Made by a program: the position numbers and the translations under genes | NCBI GenBank assembly: GCA_050185195.1 | Contig: JBFWZQ010000002.1 | Coordinates: 186,001 to 250,000 of the forward strand | Length of the DNA stretch: 64,000 nt | Source: CADEFQ01 sp050185195 | GTDB lineage: Bacteria > Pseudomonadota > Gammaproteobacteria > Steroidobacterales > Steroidobacteraceae | Direction: 5' to 3' | Shown here: piece after piece, positions 41,088-51,014 of the stretch | How the letters are laid out: each line of letters starts with the position of its first letter | Numbering within the stretch: position 1 is the first letter of the stretch | The notes under the pieces: model-generated | The model's input: only the letters and a program-made list of their open reading frames with translations | What the model was told of the DNA's origin: nothing | Databases searched by the model: none

Positions 41088-41783
41088 TCAGAGCACATCG
41101 CCGGGCACGGACCCGGCGGCGAAAGCCGTTTGGAACGACTCAGCCAGATTCAAACCGGCCTCACTTCCGCGGCACGCCGCGAGGCCCAGCAAAGTTTGCT
41201 CGCTGCGTGAGTGTGGGTACTCGCGCATGACTCCTCGGTACTCGCGCAACGCAGCCAGCTTGGTATCCATCCAGGCAGTCGCTTCAATGAAAGTATCAGC
41301 GCGGAAGCCCCCGCTCGCAGTCGTGAATGCCCAATCGGTAGATGACAACACTTCCATCAGGTACAACCTGCGCAACGGCGGGACATCGCCACGGCGTTGG
41401 AACAGCCGGGCAGCCGCCATGCAGGCTCGTGCCGTCTGCACGTGATCGTCGTTCAGATCCACGGGATGATGGGTGAAGATCACTTGCGCGCCGCTAGCGA
41501 CAATCGCATTCTCTATGAAACGGACGAGTTCGATGTGCGGAACTGTGTTGAGCCGCATGTTCGGGAATTCACCGAAATAGGGTTCGCCAAAACCGAGCTT
41601 GGCCTGCGCACGCCGTGTATCGGCAAGCAGCTCCGATCCTGCTGGGCGGCCACCACGTGCTTCTGCGTGGGCAGAAAGGAAACAGGCTTTCACTGATCTC
41701 CCCGATGCGGCCAGTGCCGCACCGGTAGCTCCGCACCCGAGTACTTCATCATCCGGATGCGCCACGACTATCAGAACGTTCAT
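41088..41783 (-). CDS. PIG-L/LmbE family deacetylase
   Basis: The 231-residue protein has the zinc-binding AHPDDE (residues 8-13) and HHPVDLNDDHV, as in GlcNAc-PI and mycothiol-pathway deacetylases. It probably removes an N-acetyl group from a sugar. It is coupled to the epimerase gene (ATGA) and one gene away from the formyltransferase. Confidence 0.92.
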   Translation of the reverse strand: MNVLIVVAHPDDEVLGCGATGAALAASGRSVKACFLSAHAEARGGRPAGSELLADTRRAQAKLGFGEPYFGEFPNMRLNTVPHIELVRFIENAIVASGAQVIFTHHPVDLNDDHVQTARACMAAARLFQRRGDVPPLRRLYLMEVLSSTDWAFTTASGGFRADTFIEATAWMDTKLAALREYRGVMREYPHSRSEQTLLGLAACRGSEAGLNLAESFQTAFAAGSVPGDVL

Positions 41784-42769
41784 CGCTGGTCCTTGTCAGT
41801 GATCTGATGGCAGGTTACCCGCAGCGCCGTAGCAGGCGCCACCGGAGCAGCCCATCGGAATGCGGTCGCGAAGGCCGAACCGTCCACGGACAGCGACTCG
41901 CGCAACCGATCTATCGAGTACGAATTGAATGGCACCATGCGCCCGGTGCCCATTTCAATGAAATCCCCCACTTTCGCCATCAAGCGCAGCATCCAAACCG
42001 GCATGGCAAACACACGCGCGCGCATGCCGCTGGCCTCCGCCAGCGCACCGACCAACTCAGGCGTGGACATGTCCGTTCCATCTGCCACTACGTAAGAGTT
42101 CCGGATCGGTGCCTCACGGCGCGACGCAGTGACAAGGGCATCGACCAGATTGTCAACGAAAATGAAGCTGCGAAGATTGCGAATAGCGCCGAACGGTAAC
42201 GGCATGCCGGTGCGCATCAGACGCAGTAGACGCTCCATATTGCCGGGATTGCCCGGCCCGTAAACCAGTGGCGATCGGATGATGCACCAGTCGGTGCCGC
42301 TGTTCCCCAGTGCGGTCTGGATGGCCTGCTCTGCCAACAACTTGCTTCGACCGTAGTCTGTCACGGGATTGGTGCACGCGTGGACGTCTATCCTGCGGTC
42401 GCTCGCGGCACCATGCACGGCAATGCTGCTGAGAAAAACGAAACGAGGCGTGCCAGCAATCGCGCAGGCGCGCACCAGCGCTGCCGTGCAGGTGACATTG
42501 GCATGCTCGAATTCGCACCAGCGTCCCATACCCGACCTGCCCACCTGATGCGCCAGCGCAGCCAGGTGAATCACAGTATCGACACCGGGCAGCAACGCAA
42601 GCCACGCCTGTACATCGTCGAAACGAGGCAGTTGGCGCCACTCAATGCCGGCGGTAGCCGACTGGTGACTGCTACGATACGTTGCGCGCACCTGAACGCC
42701 GTCAGCAGCCAGTCGCTCGCAGAGCCGTCGGCCCACGAAGCCCGTCGCGCCGGTAACCAGTACGATCAT
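41780..42769 (-). CDS. NAD-dependent sugar epimerase/dehydratase
   Basis: The 329-residue protein has a TGATGFVGRRL Rossmann loop at residues 6-16, IHLAALAH and the catalytic YGRSK. It resembles epimerases or reductases that act on UDP-linked amino sugars or lipid-linked sugars, such as the WbpV/WbpK group. Exact specificity cannot be read from sequence. It overlaps the glycosyltransferase stop and the LmbE start by four bases each. Confidence 0.9.
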   Translation of the reverse strand: MIVLVTGATGFVGRRLCERLAADGVQVRATYRSSHQSATAGIEWRQLPRFDDVQAWLALLPGVDTVIHLAALAHQVGRSGMGRWCEFEHANVTCTAALVRACAIAGTPRFVFLSSIAVHGAASDRRIDVHACTNPVTDYGRSKLLAEQAIQTALGNSGTDWCIIRSPLVYGPGNPGNMERLLRLMRTGMPLPFGAIRNLRSFIFVDNLVDALVTASRREAPIRNSYVVADGTDMSTPELVGALAEASGMRARVFAMPVWMLRLMAKVGDFIEMGTGRMVPFNSYSIDRLRESLSVDGSAFATAFRWAAPVAPATALRVTCHQITDKDQR

Positions 42770-44016
42770 CGCTGCGTCCCCAGTGCCTTGCGGAACACCT
42801 CGAGAGACAGCTCAGCCTGCCGCGTGCGCGAATACGACGCCGCCGCGGCGGCGCTGTTGCGCGCAATACGAGTCCGAAGCTCCGAATCCCGCTCGAGCGA
42901 TGCGATTGCGGCTGCAAGGGCCGCTGGATCCGCTGCAGGCACAAACACGCCGGCTTCGTGCTGTAACACGATCTCGCTACCTTCTCCCTGCGGACCGCAG
43001 TAGACCAACGGCAGACCCATGGCCATCGACTCAAATATCTTGGAAGGAATGACCGTCGCAAAAACCGGATCGTTCTTCAGATGCACCAGCGACACGTCAC
43101 ATACACTCCAAAAGCGTGCCACATCCTCCTTGCGCTGGCGTGGCGCGAAGATCACGTTGCGCAGTCCGCGTTGTGCGACTGTCGTTTCGAGCGATTCCCT
43201 GGCAGCACCGACGCCTACGAAGAAAAAACGCACGTTCGACTCACCAAGCAGGCTCGCCGCATCGATGACATTTTCCAGGCCCTGAGACAAGCCCAGCGTG
43301 CCGATGTAACCGACCACGAAATGCCCCTTGAGGCCAAATTCATTCAACACAGCTTCGTCGCGGTACTCAACCGGCGAAAAGAGCGCCAGATTCGCGCCGT
43401 TTATCACGACGTCGATCTTGTCCGCTGCAACGCCGCGCTGGATCAGATCGCGCTGATATGAACGGGTGAAGGCAAGGATGCGCCTGGAATTACGGTATAG
43501 AGACAGCTCCAGCTTCTCGAGCATGCGATATACCAGGCCTTTGCGTACACCAGTATTGGCCGCAATGGTGGCCGGCCACAAATCTCGCAACTCGAATACG
43601 TGCGGCACCCCTCGCAGCTTCGCGTGCATTACTCCGCCGACTGCTGCGAACAGATGCGGGGAGGTGGACACCAGCACATCGGGCCGCGGCTCGAAGAACG
43701 CGAACCAGAACGACGAGAACATATAAGAAACGTAGTCCAGCGTGCGCCGAAGAAAACCTTCGTTGCGCGCAATGAAAGTCTTCACGCGCACGACGCGGAT
43801 TCCCTGGATGGTTTCGCAGAATCGCCAGGCGTTGCGGTAGCCGGGATAGACCCGCCCTTCCGGAAAATTCGGCGCCGCGGTAATTACGGTGACCGAATGG
43901 CCACATTTCACCCAATGCGCGGCACGCTCGAACACATGTGCAGCCGGCGCACTCGGCTCGGGATGGAAATGATCGGAAAAAAACAGAATCTTCAATTTAG
44001 TACTCGATGGCTTCAA
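42766..44016 (-). CDS. Glycosyltransferase family 4, WbuB-like
   Basis: The 416-residue GT-B protein has SDHFHPEPSAPA near the N-terminus, the nucleotide-binding region GYIGTLGLSQGLENVI, and IPSKIFESMAMGLPLV in the C-terminal donor domain. It resembles WbuB-type fucosaminyl- or amino-sugar transferases. The TTG start overlaps the preceding TGA (TTGA). Confidence 0.9.
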   Translation of the reverse strand: MKPSSTKLKILFFSDHFHPEPSAPAAHVFERAAHWVKCGHSVTVITAAPNFPEGRVYPGYRNAWRFCETIQGIRVVRVKTFIARNEGFLRRTLDYVSYMFSSFWFAFFEPRPDVLVSTSPHLFAAVGGVMHAKLRGVPHVFELRDLWPATIAANTGVRKGLVYRMLEKLELSLYRNSRRILAFTRSYQRDLIQRGVAADKIDVVINGANLALFSPVEYRDEAVLNEFGLKGHFVVGYIGTLGLSQGLENVIDAASLLGESNVRFFFVGVGAARESLETTVAQRGLRNVIFAPRQRKEDVARFWSVCDVSLVHLKNDPVFATVIPSKIFESMAMGLPLVYCGPQGEGSEIVLQHEAGVFVPAADPAALAAAIASLERDSELRTRIARNSAAAAASYSRTRQAELSLEVFRKALGTQR

Positions 44017-45680
44017 CTGACAACTTCGAATCGGTCGACCTCAGCGACCAGGCTCCAAAGCACTCTCGTCACCAGCGTGGCACCAGCGAAGCGCGCCACG
44101 ATGCGTAGATTGGAAACTGTGGCACCGAATCGCGGATGCCAGGTTCCCGACACGAGATCGATTGCCGCAGCCCCCTCGAAGGTTATTCGCCCCAACGATT
44201 GCGATCCGTGCCGCAGCATCACTTCAAACGGGGTTGAGAGGATCGCCCCGATGTCCGGATGCAGATGCAAGCAAGCCTCGGCGGTGTCGAAGTTGCCGGT
44301 AACCTGATCCTCGATGCACAGGAACTCCTCGGTCAGGGTCCAGCGCCGGCGGTGCTCGTTGTTACCACGCTGTCGGCGGTACCCGTCATGACTGGCATCC
44401 ACGATGACGCCTTCGCCGGTTGATGTCGCACCGTGAAGGCTGGCGCGCGCCCGCCGTGCGACCCGAAAGCCGCCCCAAACTTCCGTCGAGTCGCATCCGT
44501 TCACGACCACGGTATTGTGGGCCGCAGTGCCTCGTTGGCGCTGCCGTTCCGCACCCGTTCCGTATACGGATGTCCCGGAATTCACCAAGACGCGGTGGCC
44601 AAGCAGACTCAGTTCGAAGCTCAGCGTATCGGCATGCGCATGACCGGGCAAGTGATCGGGACCCACGGCGGCACAGTCGCAAAGGAGAAAGGCAGGACCA
44701 GCGACAGCGCGCACGTAGCCGCTTGTCTCAAGCCGAACCAGCGCAGCCGATTCATTCGCAGGCAGCGGCAGGCCGAGTCGCAAGGCGTAGGCATCCAACT
44801 GCGCAGCTACGGGCGCAACTGCGAAAGCGGCGTCGTTGAAGAACGCAATGTCGCCGTCCGGGTGATTCATCAGCCCAAGCCATCGCTGCATCCGGGCGAC
44901 GATGGTGAGCCAACTGCCGGGCGGTTCGCGCCCGTACGCGCGCAGCACGTTCACCAGGTCGAGCAAATCTTCGAGCACAACCGCGTGGTACATGGTGCTT
45001 AGTTCGAAGTGACCGCCATCCGCCAGAACCTGCTCCTGCAACTGCTGCTGGACGAGCTTGAGTCCGCGCGCATAACAACGTTCGGCCTCATCGCCATCGA
45101 AAAACAAACCCGCGTAAACCAGCGCCTTGGCATTGGCGAAGAGGTGGTTACCGAGAATGTGATACTCGAGCCGACCACCCAGCCAGCGCATTTGCAGCGC
45201 CAGGCTCTGCAGACACGCGAGCGTTAGCACATTGCCCCTCGCGGCCCATTTCACCCAGTTCACGATTCGACGTGAGACCGGGTACGGCTCCCAGCCAATG
45301 CCATGGCCAAGCGGATTCTCCTCAACCCAGCGATCGAGCAGGTTCCGATGCCACTGTGCGCGCGTCTGCGCCTCGCGGGCATTCAGGTCGTCAAAGTAAT
45401 GAAGGTTGTAGATCCACAGCTTCTGCGCCCCAGGTGCTTGCCAATCTGTTGCCTTGGTGCAGACCCGCGTCTCGCCCAGCAACTCGAAAGTCTGCGGTCC
45501 GACTAGACTTGGTATCGGGCTGACCGCGGCAACTAGTTCGCGCACTATCGGCCGCAACGGCGGGACTACTTCCGACCCCCTGAATGGCGGTCGCACCTTG
45601 ATCCACATCCGTCCAGCCACCTGTGTTGGCTTCAGGTATCGGGCAGTGTGGAAATAGCGTACGAGTGTACTCAGCTTCAC
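44013..45680 (-). CDS. Heparinase II/III-like protein
   Basis: The 555-residue protein shows the alpha-toroid (IYNLHYFDDLNA, EYHILGNHLFANAKALVYAG) and a beta-sandwich with DHLPGHAHADTLSFEL and VNSGTSVYGTG, typical of heparinase II/III-like polysaccharide lyases in O-antigen loci. It may cut or edit the growing uronate-containing glycan. No signal peptide is evident, so it may act on a cytosolic intermediate. GTG start coupled to the gene before it. Confidence 0.9.
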   Translation of the reverse strand: MKLSTLVRYFHTARYLKPTQVAGRMWIKVRPPFRGSEVVPPLRPIVRELVAAVSPIPSLVGPQTFELLGETRVCTKATDWQAPGAQKLWIYNLHYFDDLNAREAQTRAQWHRNLLDRWVEENPLGHGIGWEPYPVSRRIVNWVKWAARGNVLTLACLQSLALQMRWLGGRLEYHILGNHLFANAKALVYAGLFFDGDEAERCYARGLKLVQQQLQEQVLADGGHFELSTMYHAVVLEDLLDLVNVLRAYGREPPGSWLTIVARMQRWLGLMNHPDGDIAFFNDAAFAVAPVAAQLDAYALRLGLPLPANESAALVRLETSGYVRAVAGPAFLLCDCAAVGPDHLPGHAHADTLSFELSLLGHRVLVNSGTSVYGTGAERQRQRGTAAHNTVVVNGCDSTEVWGGFRVARRARASLHGATSTGEGVIVDASHDGYRRQRGNNEHRRRWTLTEEFLCIEDQVTGNFDTAEACLHLHPDIGAILSTPFEVMLRHGSQSLGRITFEGAAAIDLVSGTWHPRFGATVSNLRIVARFAGATLVTRVLWSLVAEVDRFEVVS

Positions 45681-47836
45681 TTGGCGCGGCTCAGCGCGAT
45701 TGTCGTGCGCCCAACCTCGAGTAGTTCCGTGAATGGAATGGGAGCCGGCTCACCCCCCTTTACGGCATCGATGAAGGCCTGTGCGCAGGCCACTTGCCCT
45801 TTGTCCTGGCGCCAGAGATTCATGGACTTGAAACCCGGCCAGCCGAATCCGGAGAGTTTTCGGAAGTTGTCGAGCTGCAGCACCCGGCCCGCCACAAATA
45901 CATCCAGGCGTTCCTTCGGAAACGCCTTGCTGCCGTTAGCGAAGTAGTGAATCGAACCTATGGAGCCGTCGGCAAATCCCAAGGAGATCGATACCGTGTC
46001 GCCGCTTGGCGCGTTCAAATTCACGGTCCCGTGCGTCACGATCTCCGCCCCTGCCAGGAAACGCAGCAGATCGACGAAGTGACACGCCTCACCGATGATG
46101 CGTCCGCCGCCGACGGTGGCACTCTGGGTCCAATGGTCGGCCGGAATCGCTCCCGCGTTAACGGTGAAGACGAAAGCCTTGGGCCCGGACACGCTTTGGA
46201 GCAACGTCGCGATTCTCTGCACGTGCGGCGCGTAACGACGGTTGAATCCGACCATCAGCACCGGGCAGCGACCGTCCGTCTGCGCCTGGCGATATGCGCT
46301 TTCGACGTGGCCCAGCTCTTCGGTAGTCAACGCCAGGGGCTTTTCGACGAACACGTGTTTCCCGGCCGCAAGGGCGCGGCACACCATTTCCGCGTGGCTG
46401 TCATGCCGAGTGGTAATGACCAACGCATCGATCCGGGGGTCGGCAAACAGACGTTCCGTATCCGTGGTGGTCTCATCGAAGCCGAATTTTCGACCCGCAT
46501 GGACGCCGCTCACTCCTGCACTCGAGGCAACGCTAAGCAGTCTTGCACCGGCCGCCTTGAACGCGGGAATGAGCACGCCAGTCGCATAGTTGCCGGAACC
46601 GATGAAGCCCACACTCACCTTTTCACGCGATGCAGCACTGTCAATCGACACAGAGCCGCTGCGCAAACTCACCGTGCGCGAATCGCGATCAATCTCGATG
46701 CCCGGATAGTCGAGCAGGATGCCGAGCGAAGCATCCTGCCCGCTGATCAACTCATAGGCGCGCTGTGCCTCGCCAATGTCGAAGCGATGCGATATCAGCG
46801 GTTTCACGTCCAGGGTGCCAGCCGCCATCATGTCCAGGACGGCCTCGAAATTGCGCTGCTCGGTCCAGCGGACGAAACCGATTGGATAGTCGAAGCCCCG
46901 TTCTTCGTACGCCGGATCGTAACGCCCGGGACCGTAGGAACAGGACACCTGGAACGTCAGTTCCTTTTCATAGAAATCTGCGCGGGACAGCTCCAGTCCT
47001 GCAACTCCAACCAGAACGATCCGGCCGCGCTTTCGGCACATGAGCGCCGCCTGGTGCATGGGCTCGCTGCTGCGAGTGGCAGCCGTCACGATGACAGCAT
47101 CGACGCCTCTGCCTCGCGAAAACGCCTGCGCAGCAGCGACGGGATCCTCGCCACGCGCGAGATCCACAACGGTGGCTCCGAACTGTCGCGCAAGAGCCAG
47201 CTTGCGCGCATCGAAGTCGAGACCCAGCACCCTGCAACCATGTGCACGCAGCAACTGAACGGTGATTAGCCCTATGAGTCCGAGACCGGTAACCACGACG
47301 ACTTCGCCCAAGGTCGGCTGCACCAGGCGAACTCCCTGCAGGCCGATTGCCCCGACGACGGTGAAGGCGGCTTCATCGTCCGTGACACCATCGGGCACTT
47401 TAGCGCAGAGATTCACTGGCGCCGAAACCACCTCTGCATGCTTGCCGTTTGACGCGACGCGATCGCCCTTGGCAAAGCCACTGACAGCATCGCCGACTTC
47501 GCTGACTACCCCGACGTTGCAGTAACCCATCGGGAGCGGTTGATCGAGCTTGTTGAGTACCGCTTCGATGGTCGGGAGTAAACCGTCAGTCTTCATCTTC
47601 TCCAGCACCATGCGGACCTTGTCGGGCTGCTGGCGGACTTTGCCGATCAGGCTCGCCTTGCCGAAATCCACCAGCATTCGCTCGGTTCCGGCCGAAACCA
47701 GCGTGCGCGACGACGCAATCAACAGCTGCCCTTGTTTCACTGCCGGACATGGAACAGTAGCCACTTCGGTTGTGCCGCTCTTCAAGGACTGCAGTAGTTG
47801 TTTCACCGATTGGATCTCGTACCTTAAGTCAGACAT
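45677..47836 (-). CDS. Bi-domain oxidoreductase (alcohol dehydrogenase-like plus Gfo/Idh/MocA)
   Basis: The 719-residue fusion has an N-terminal medium-chain dehydrogenase part (MGYCNVGVVSEVG, VVTGLGLIGLITVQLL) and a C-terminal Gfo/Idh/MocA part from about 430 (VGFIGSGNYATGVLIPAFK, VEKPLALT, EACHFVDLLRF). Such fusions sit next to heparinase-like genes in polysaccharide loci. The pair may oxidise and rearrange a nucleotide- or lipid-linked sugar. ATG at 47836 overlaps the hisF-like stop. Confidence 0.9.
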   Translation of the reverse strand: MSDLRYEIQSVKQLLQSLKSGTTEVATVPCPAVKQGQLLIASSRTLVSAGTERMLVDFGKASLIGKVRQQPDKVRMVLEKMKTDGLLPTIEAVLNKLDQPLPMGYCNVGVVSEVGDAVSGFAKGDRVASNGKHAEVVSAPVNLCAKVPDGVTDDEAAFTVVGAIGLQGVRLVQPTLGEVVVVTGLGLIGLITVQLLRAHGCRVLGLDFDARKLALARQFGATVVDLARGEDPVAAAQAFSRGRGVDAVIVTAATRSSEPMHQAALMCRKRGRIVLVGVAGLELSRADFYEKELTFQVSCSYGPGRYDPAYEERGFDYPIGFVRWTEQRNFEAVLDMMAAGTLDVKPLISHRFDIGEAQRAYELISGQDASLGILLDYPGIEIDRDSRTVSLRSGSVSIDSAASREKVSVGFIGSGNYATGVLIPAFKAAGARLLSVASSAGVSGVHAGRKFGFDETTTDTERLFADPRIDALVITTRHDSHAEMVCRALAAGKHVFVEKPLALTTEELGHVESAYRQAQTDGRCPVLMVGFNRRYAPHVQRIATLLQSVSGPKAFVFTVNAGAIPADHWTQSATVGGGRIIGEACHFVDLLRFLAGAEIVTHGTVNLNAPSGDTVSISLGFADGSIGSIHYFANGSKAFPKERLDVFVAGRVLQLDNFRKLSGFGWPGFKSMNLWRQDKGQVACAQAFIDAVKGGEPAPIPFTELLEVGRTTIALSRAK

Positions 47837-48611
47837 TAATCGCCCGGCCGGCGCACAGTGCGTCTCTCTCCGGCCGACGCGGGTAGTTGATGAGAACTGC
47901 GCGATACGGTCCCTTGAAGACAAACAAACTGCCCGCCGCGGCTCCAACTATGCCGAAGCGGTCGATGAGCTGACGCACATGCGCCAGAGAACCCGCCCCT
48001 CCCAGCGCCGTGACCGGCCGGGTAACGGCACTTCGAACCTGCTCGATCAGCGCCAGATCGTAGCCCTCCATGACGCCATCGTTATCGATCGAATTGACAA
48101 CGATTTCACCTGCGCCGAGCTCTTCCATCTGGCTGGCAAACTCGGCCGGTTTGCGACGAGCTGACCGCGATCCGTTGTGGGACCACAGCTCGTATTCTCC
48201 ATTTCTGCCGCTGCGCTTGACGTCCAGCACCACCACGACACTCTGCGCGCCCACGGCCTCTGCCATTCGCGCTACCAGTTGCGGGTCCTGAATGGCGGCG
48301 GCGCTGATCGCCACCTTCTCCACGCCCATGCCGATGATCCTCTCCGCTTGTTCAGCCGAGCGCACTCCACCGCCGTAGCACAACGGCATCCGACACTCCG
48401 CTGCAAGATTGCGGATCATCGCGTAATCCGGTTCTCGCTGCTCGGCTGTGGCGTCGATGTCCAACACAAGCAGCTCGTCGACTTCCTTCTCATTGAAGAT
48501 CTTGACGGCATTAATTGGATCGCCCACATACTTCGGCGTGGCGAACTTCACCGTTTTCACCAGCCCGCCGTTCTTTACCAGCAGGCATGGAATCACTCTT
48601 GGGCGCAACAT
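47829..48611 (-). CDS. HisF-like cyclase homologue of amidotransferase set A
   Basis: The 260-residue TIM-barrel protein resembles HisF. The second phosphate-site glycine patterns are present (LCYGGGVRS, TALGGAGS). HisF's catalytic Asp11 motif CLDV reads CLLV here, so the histidine cyclase reaction is probably lost. With HisH and WbpG (both upstream) it should carry ammonia into sugar amidation. Confidence 0.9.
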   Translation of the reverse strand: MLRPRVIPCLLVKNGGLVKTVKFATPKYVGDPINAVKIFNEKEVDELLVLDIDATAEQREPDYAMIRNLAAECRMPLCYGGGVRSAEQAERIIGMGVEKVAISAAAIQDPQLVARMAEAVGAQSVVVVLDVKRSGRNGEYELWSHNGSRSARRKPAEFASQMEELGAGEIVVNSIDNDGVMEGYDLALIEQVRSAVTRPVTALGGAGSLAHVRQLIDRFGIVGAAAGSLFVFKGPYRAVLINYPRRPERDALCAGRAINV

Positions 48612-48614
48612 TTT

Positions 48615-49229
48615 CTATAGCTCGGAAAAATTCTTCAGCAAGCGGATGCCCCAATGGTGGCTTTTTTCTGGATGAAACTGCACTCCGTAGATGTTCGATG
48701 ATCCAACGCTCGAGGCGAATACACCGTTGTAATCGGTATGGGCGAGGATGTCTTGCTCGCGGGCGGGCGCGAAATAGTATGAGTGCAAAAAATAGAACTG
48801 TGCCTGCACGTCGAGTTCCTTGAACAAGCCGGATCCGTTGCGCGGCCGCACGTCGTTCCAGCCCATGTGCGGCAGGTGCGTCCGGTCGGAAAACTGAGTG
48901 ACGTCGAAGCTCCGCACCTCTCCTCCGATCCATCCCAACCCTGGCAACGTCCCTTCGTCGCTACGGTTCGCAAGCATTTGCATGCCAACACAGATCCCGA
49001 GCACCGGCTTCGCGCCCGACATCGCCGATTGTTCAAGCTCGTCACGCATTCCCGACTCGTTGAGCCGCAGCATTGCCCGGTCGAAAGCACCCACCCCCGG
49101 AAGAATGATCCGATCGGCGGACCGCAATTCCTGCGGCGTGCTGGCCATTGTCACTTCGATACCGAGCCGGTTGTAGATATTGGCGATGGCCTGCACGTTG
49201 CCCGAACCATACTGAACGATCGCGATCAT
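48615..49229 (-). CDS. HisH-like glutamine amidotransferase, set A
   Basis: The 204-residue class I glutaminase has a Cys nucleophile in GICVGMQML and His-Glu in QFHPEKS. It frees ammonia from glutamine and passes it through the HisF-like partner. The ATG overlaps the WbpG stop (ATGA). Confidence 0.93.
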   Translation of the reverse strand: MIAIVQYGSGNVQAIANIYNRLGIEVTMASTPQELRSADRIILPGVGAFDRAMLRLNESGMRDELEQSAMSGAKPVLGICVGMQMLANRSDEGTLPGLGWIGGEVRSFDVTQFSDRTHLPHMGWNDVRPRNGSGLFKELDVQAQFYFLHSYYFAPAREQDILAHTDYNGVFASSVGSSNIYGVQFHPEKSHHWGIRLLKNFSEL

Positions 49230-50359
49230 CTCTTGCCACCCAGCTCCATCCCCAGCATGCGCATGAATCTGGCGCCAATCGTGTACACACCCTGCTGCGA
49301 GCGGTAGTCGCGGAACGACTTGTTGGGCGCGTCCATGTAGCCCTGCAACTCTTGCACCGATATTCCCAGTTTGGTCGCCACGTAGTTGAAATCCTGCGCA
49401 ATCGTCGCCTCGTCGTATGCTGGGCGCGACAGCTTCTCGAGGGCCTCCTCCCGGGTCATCTGGCCGGTGAGAATAAGGCTTGAGAACTGCACCTTGCGCG
49501 TGTCGTAGCCAAACTTCTTGGGGAGCCAGTAACTCTCATAGAACCTGGTGAACCGCGATTCGAAGTGTTTCTGCGGATAAGGCTGCCAGCCAAATTTTTC
49601 CTGCAACAGGCGCATCGCATCCTGCTTCAGGTACGGCACGAAATTAAGCGGAGTAACCACCCTGATCTTCTTGATGTATCTCAGATACACCTTGTGTCGC
49701 AGAATGGTCGTCAACGGGAACTTGATGAGTGGGCGGGTACCGAACTTCGAATGAATATCCCGCAGCTGGATCGAATCGGACTGGTAATACATCCACTCGA
49801 TTGGATTCCTGATGCACTCTGTCGAGAGGTTGCCACCGGTGAGGATATATTTGACGCCGTGTCGCTCCGCGAAGCGATACATGGTTGCAAAGAAGGCATG
49901 ATCCTGCGGAGTGTCGATGTGTGGCACACCGGCCTTGAAGAAGGCCAGCTGTAGATCGCGCATCTCTTCCCAATCGATGACTTCAGTGTACAAATCAAGG
50001 TCCAGGCCATCGATGAGCTTTTCGATGTTGTTGACCGCGATCTGCGAGTTCCAGCCCGCGTCGACATGAAACACCAGAGGCCTGAGCCCCAACTGCTGCT
50101 TCGCCACGTAGGTGAGGTACGAACTGTCGATACCGCCGCTCATTCCGATGATGCAGTCAAAATCCTTGCCACGACCCTCGTCCTTGATGCGCTCGACGAT
50201 CTCGCGCAAGGCGCGTTCACCGCGTTCATCGGTGTGCCAGTTGGGCAGTATGTTCTTGTAGAAATTGTTGCAGTGATCGCAAAAACCGCGCTCATCGAAC
50301 ACGATCTTTTCATCGGTCGTGTCCATGACGCAGTTGGCGCAGATCGTAACGTTTTGCAT
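49226..50359 (-). CDS. WbpG-like N-acetyl sugar amidotransferase, set A
   Basis: The 377-residue enzyme has an N-terminal zinc-knuckle-like CANC...CDHC, the ATP-pyrophosphatase loop GMSGGIDSSYL, and a C-terminal domain of the WbpG/PseA kind. WbpG-type enzymes turn a sugar N-acetyl group into an acetamidino group with ammonia from HisH/HisF. I chose the ATG at 50359; longer readings add no homologous sequence. Confidence 0.92.
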   Translation of the reverse strand: MQNVTICANCVMDTTDEKIVFDERGFCDHCNNFYKNILPNWHTDERGERALREIVERIKDEGRGKDFDCIIGMSGGIDSSYLTYVAKQQLGLRPLVFHVDAGWNSQIAVNNIEKLIDGLDLDLYTEVIDWEEMRDLQLAFFKAGVPHIDTPQDHAFFATMYRFAERHGVKYILTGGNLSTECIRNPIEWMYYQSDSIQLRDIHSKFGTRPLIKFPLTTILRHKVYLRYIKKIRVVTPLNFVPYLKQDAMRLLQEKFGWQPYPQKHFESRFTRFYESYWLPKKFGYDTRKVQFSSLILTGQMTREEALEKLSRPAYDEATIAQDFNYVATKLGISVQELQGYMDAPNKSFRDYRSQQGVYTIGARFMRMLGMELGGKR

Positions 50360-50363
50360 TGAC

Positions 50364-51014
50364 CTAGACTCTTTCCACGACAGCAAGGAATTTCTCGACA
50401 TCATTGAAATACGGGCCCAGCTCCCGCAGCCGCTGCTCATCCAGCGACCACCACTGGATCGCCTGCAATCTGGCAATGATATCTTCGTTGAACCGGTATC
50501 TGATCAAGCGCGCTGGATTTCCAGCGACGATTGCATAGGGCAGCACTGGTTTGGTAACCACTGCGCCGGCCCCAACGACAGCGCCATTGCCAATGCTCAC
50601 CCCAGGTAACAGGATCGCCGAACGGCCGATCCATACATCGTGTCCGATCCGGGTTCTCAGCGGCGCCTCTCGAGAGTGCGTGGAAAACTTGGTGGTCACG
50701 CTGTCGCGACCTTCGTAGAAGACGGGCGACATTCCCACCCACTCCATGGGATGGCGGCCGCCGCCGACTACCACCCCATTGGCGATCGACGTGAAGCTGC
50801 CGATGTCTGCGTACAGTATCTCGCAGTCGTAGCCGCAGAATGAGTACTTTTCCATCCTCGAGAAATAGAAGGTAGTACCGGATTCGATCTTTGAAGTCGG
50901 GTGCACCTGCGACGAGCGCACTGCCGTCAGACGCGCTTTCTTGAGCAGCTTGAATACGAGCAGCCGCAGACTTGAGCATAACGAATTGCCAGAAGGTGCC
51001 GACATGGGGTTCAT
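50364..51014 (-). CDS. Hexapeptide-repeat acyltransferase (XAT/CatB-like)
   Basis: The 216-residue protein has left-handed beta-helix repeats (IGSFTSIANGVVVGGG, RHPMEWVG, RIGHDVWIGRSAILLPGV, AVVGAGAVV) and the conserved NPARLIRYRF end. It probably acetylates a sugar. Start candidates are ATG at 51014 and 51005. The frame stays open to 51218 upstream, but that section has no resemblance to the family. The stop is four bases before the wbpG start. Confidence 0.88.
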   Translation of the reverse strand: MNPMSAPSGNSLCSSLRLLVFKLLKKARLTAVRSSQVHPTSKIESGTTFYFSRMEKYSFCGYDCEILYADIGSFTSIANGVVVGGGRHPMEWVGMSPVFYEGRDSVTTKFSTHSREAPLRTRIGHDVWIGRSAILLPGVSIGNGAVVGAGAVVTKPVLPYAIVAGNPARLIRYRFNEDIIARLQAIQWWSLDEQRLRELGPYFNDVEKFLAVVERV

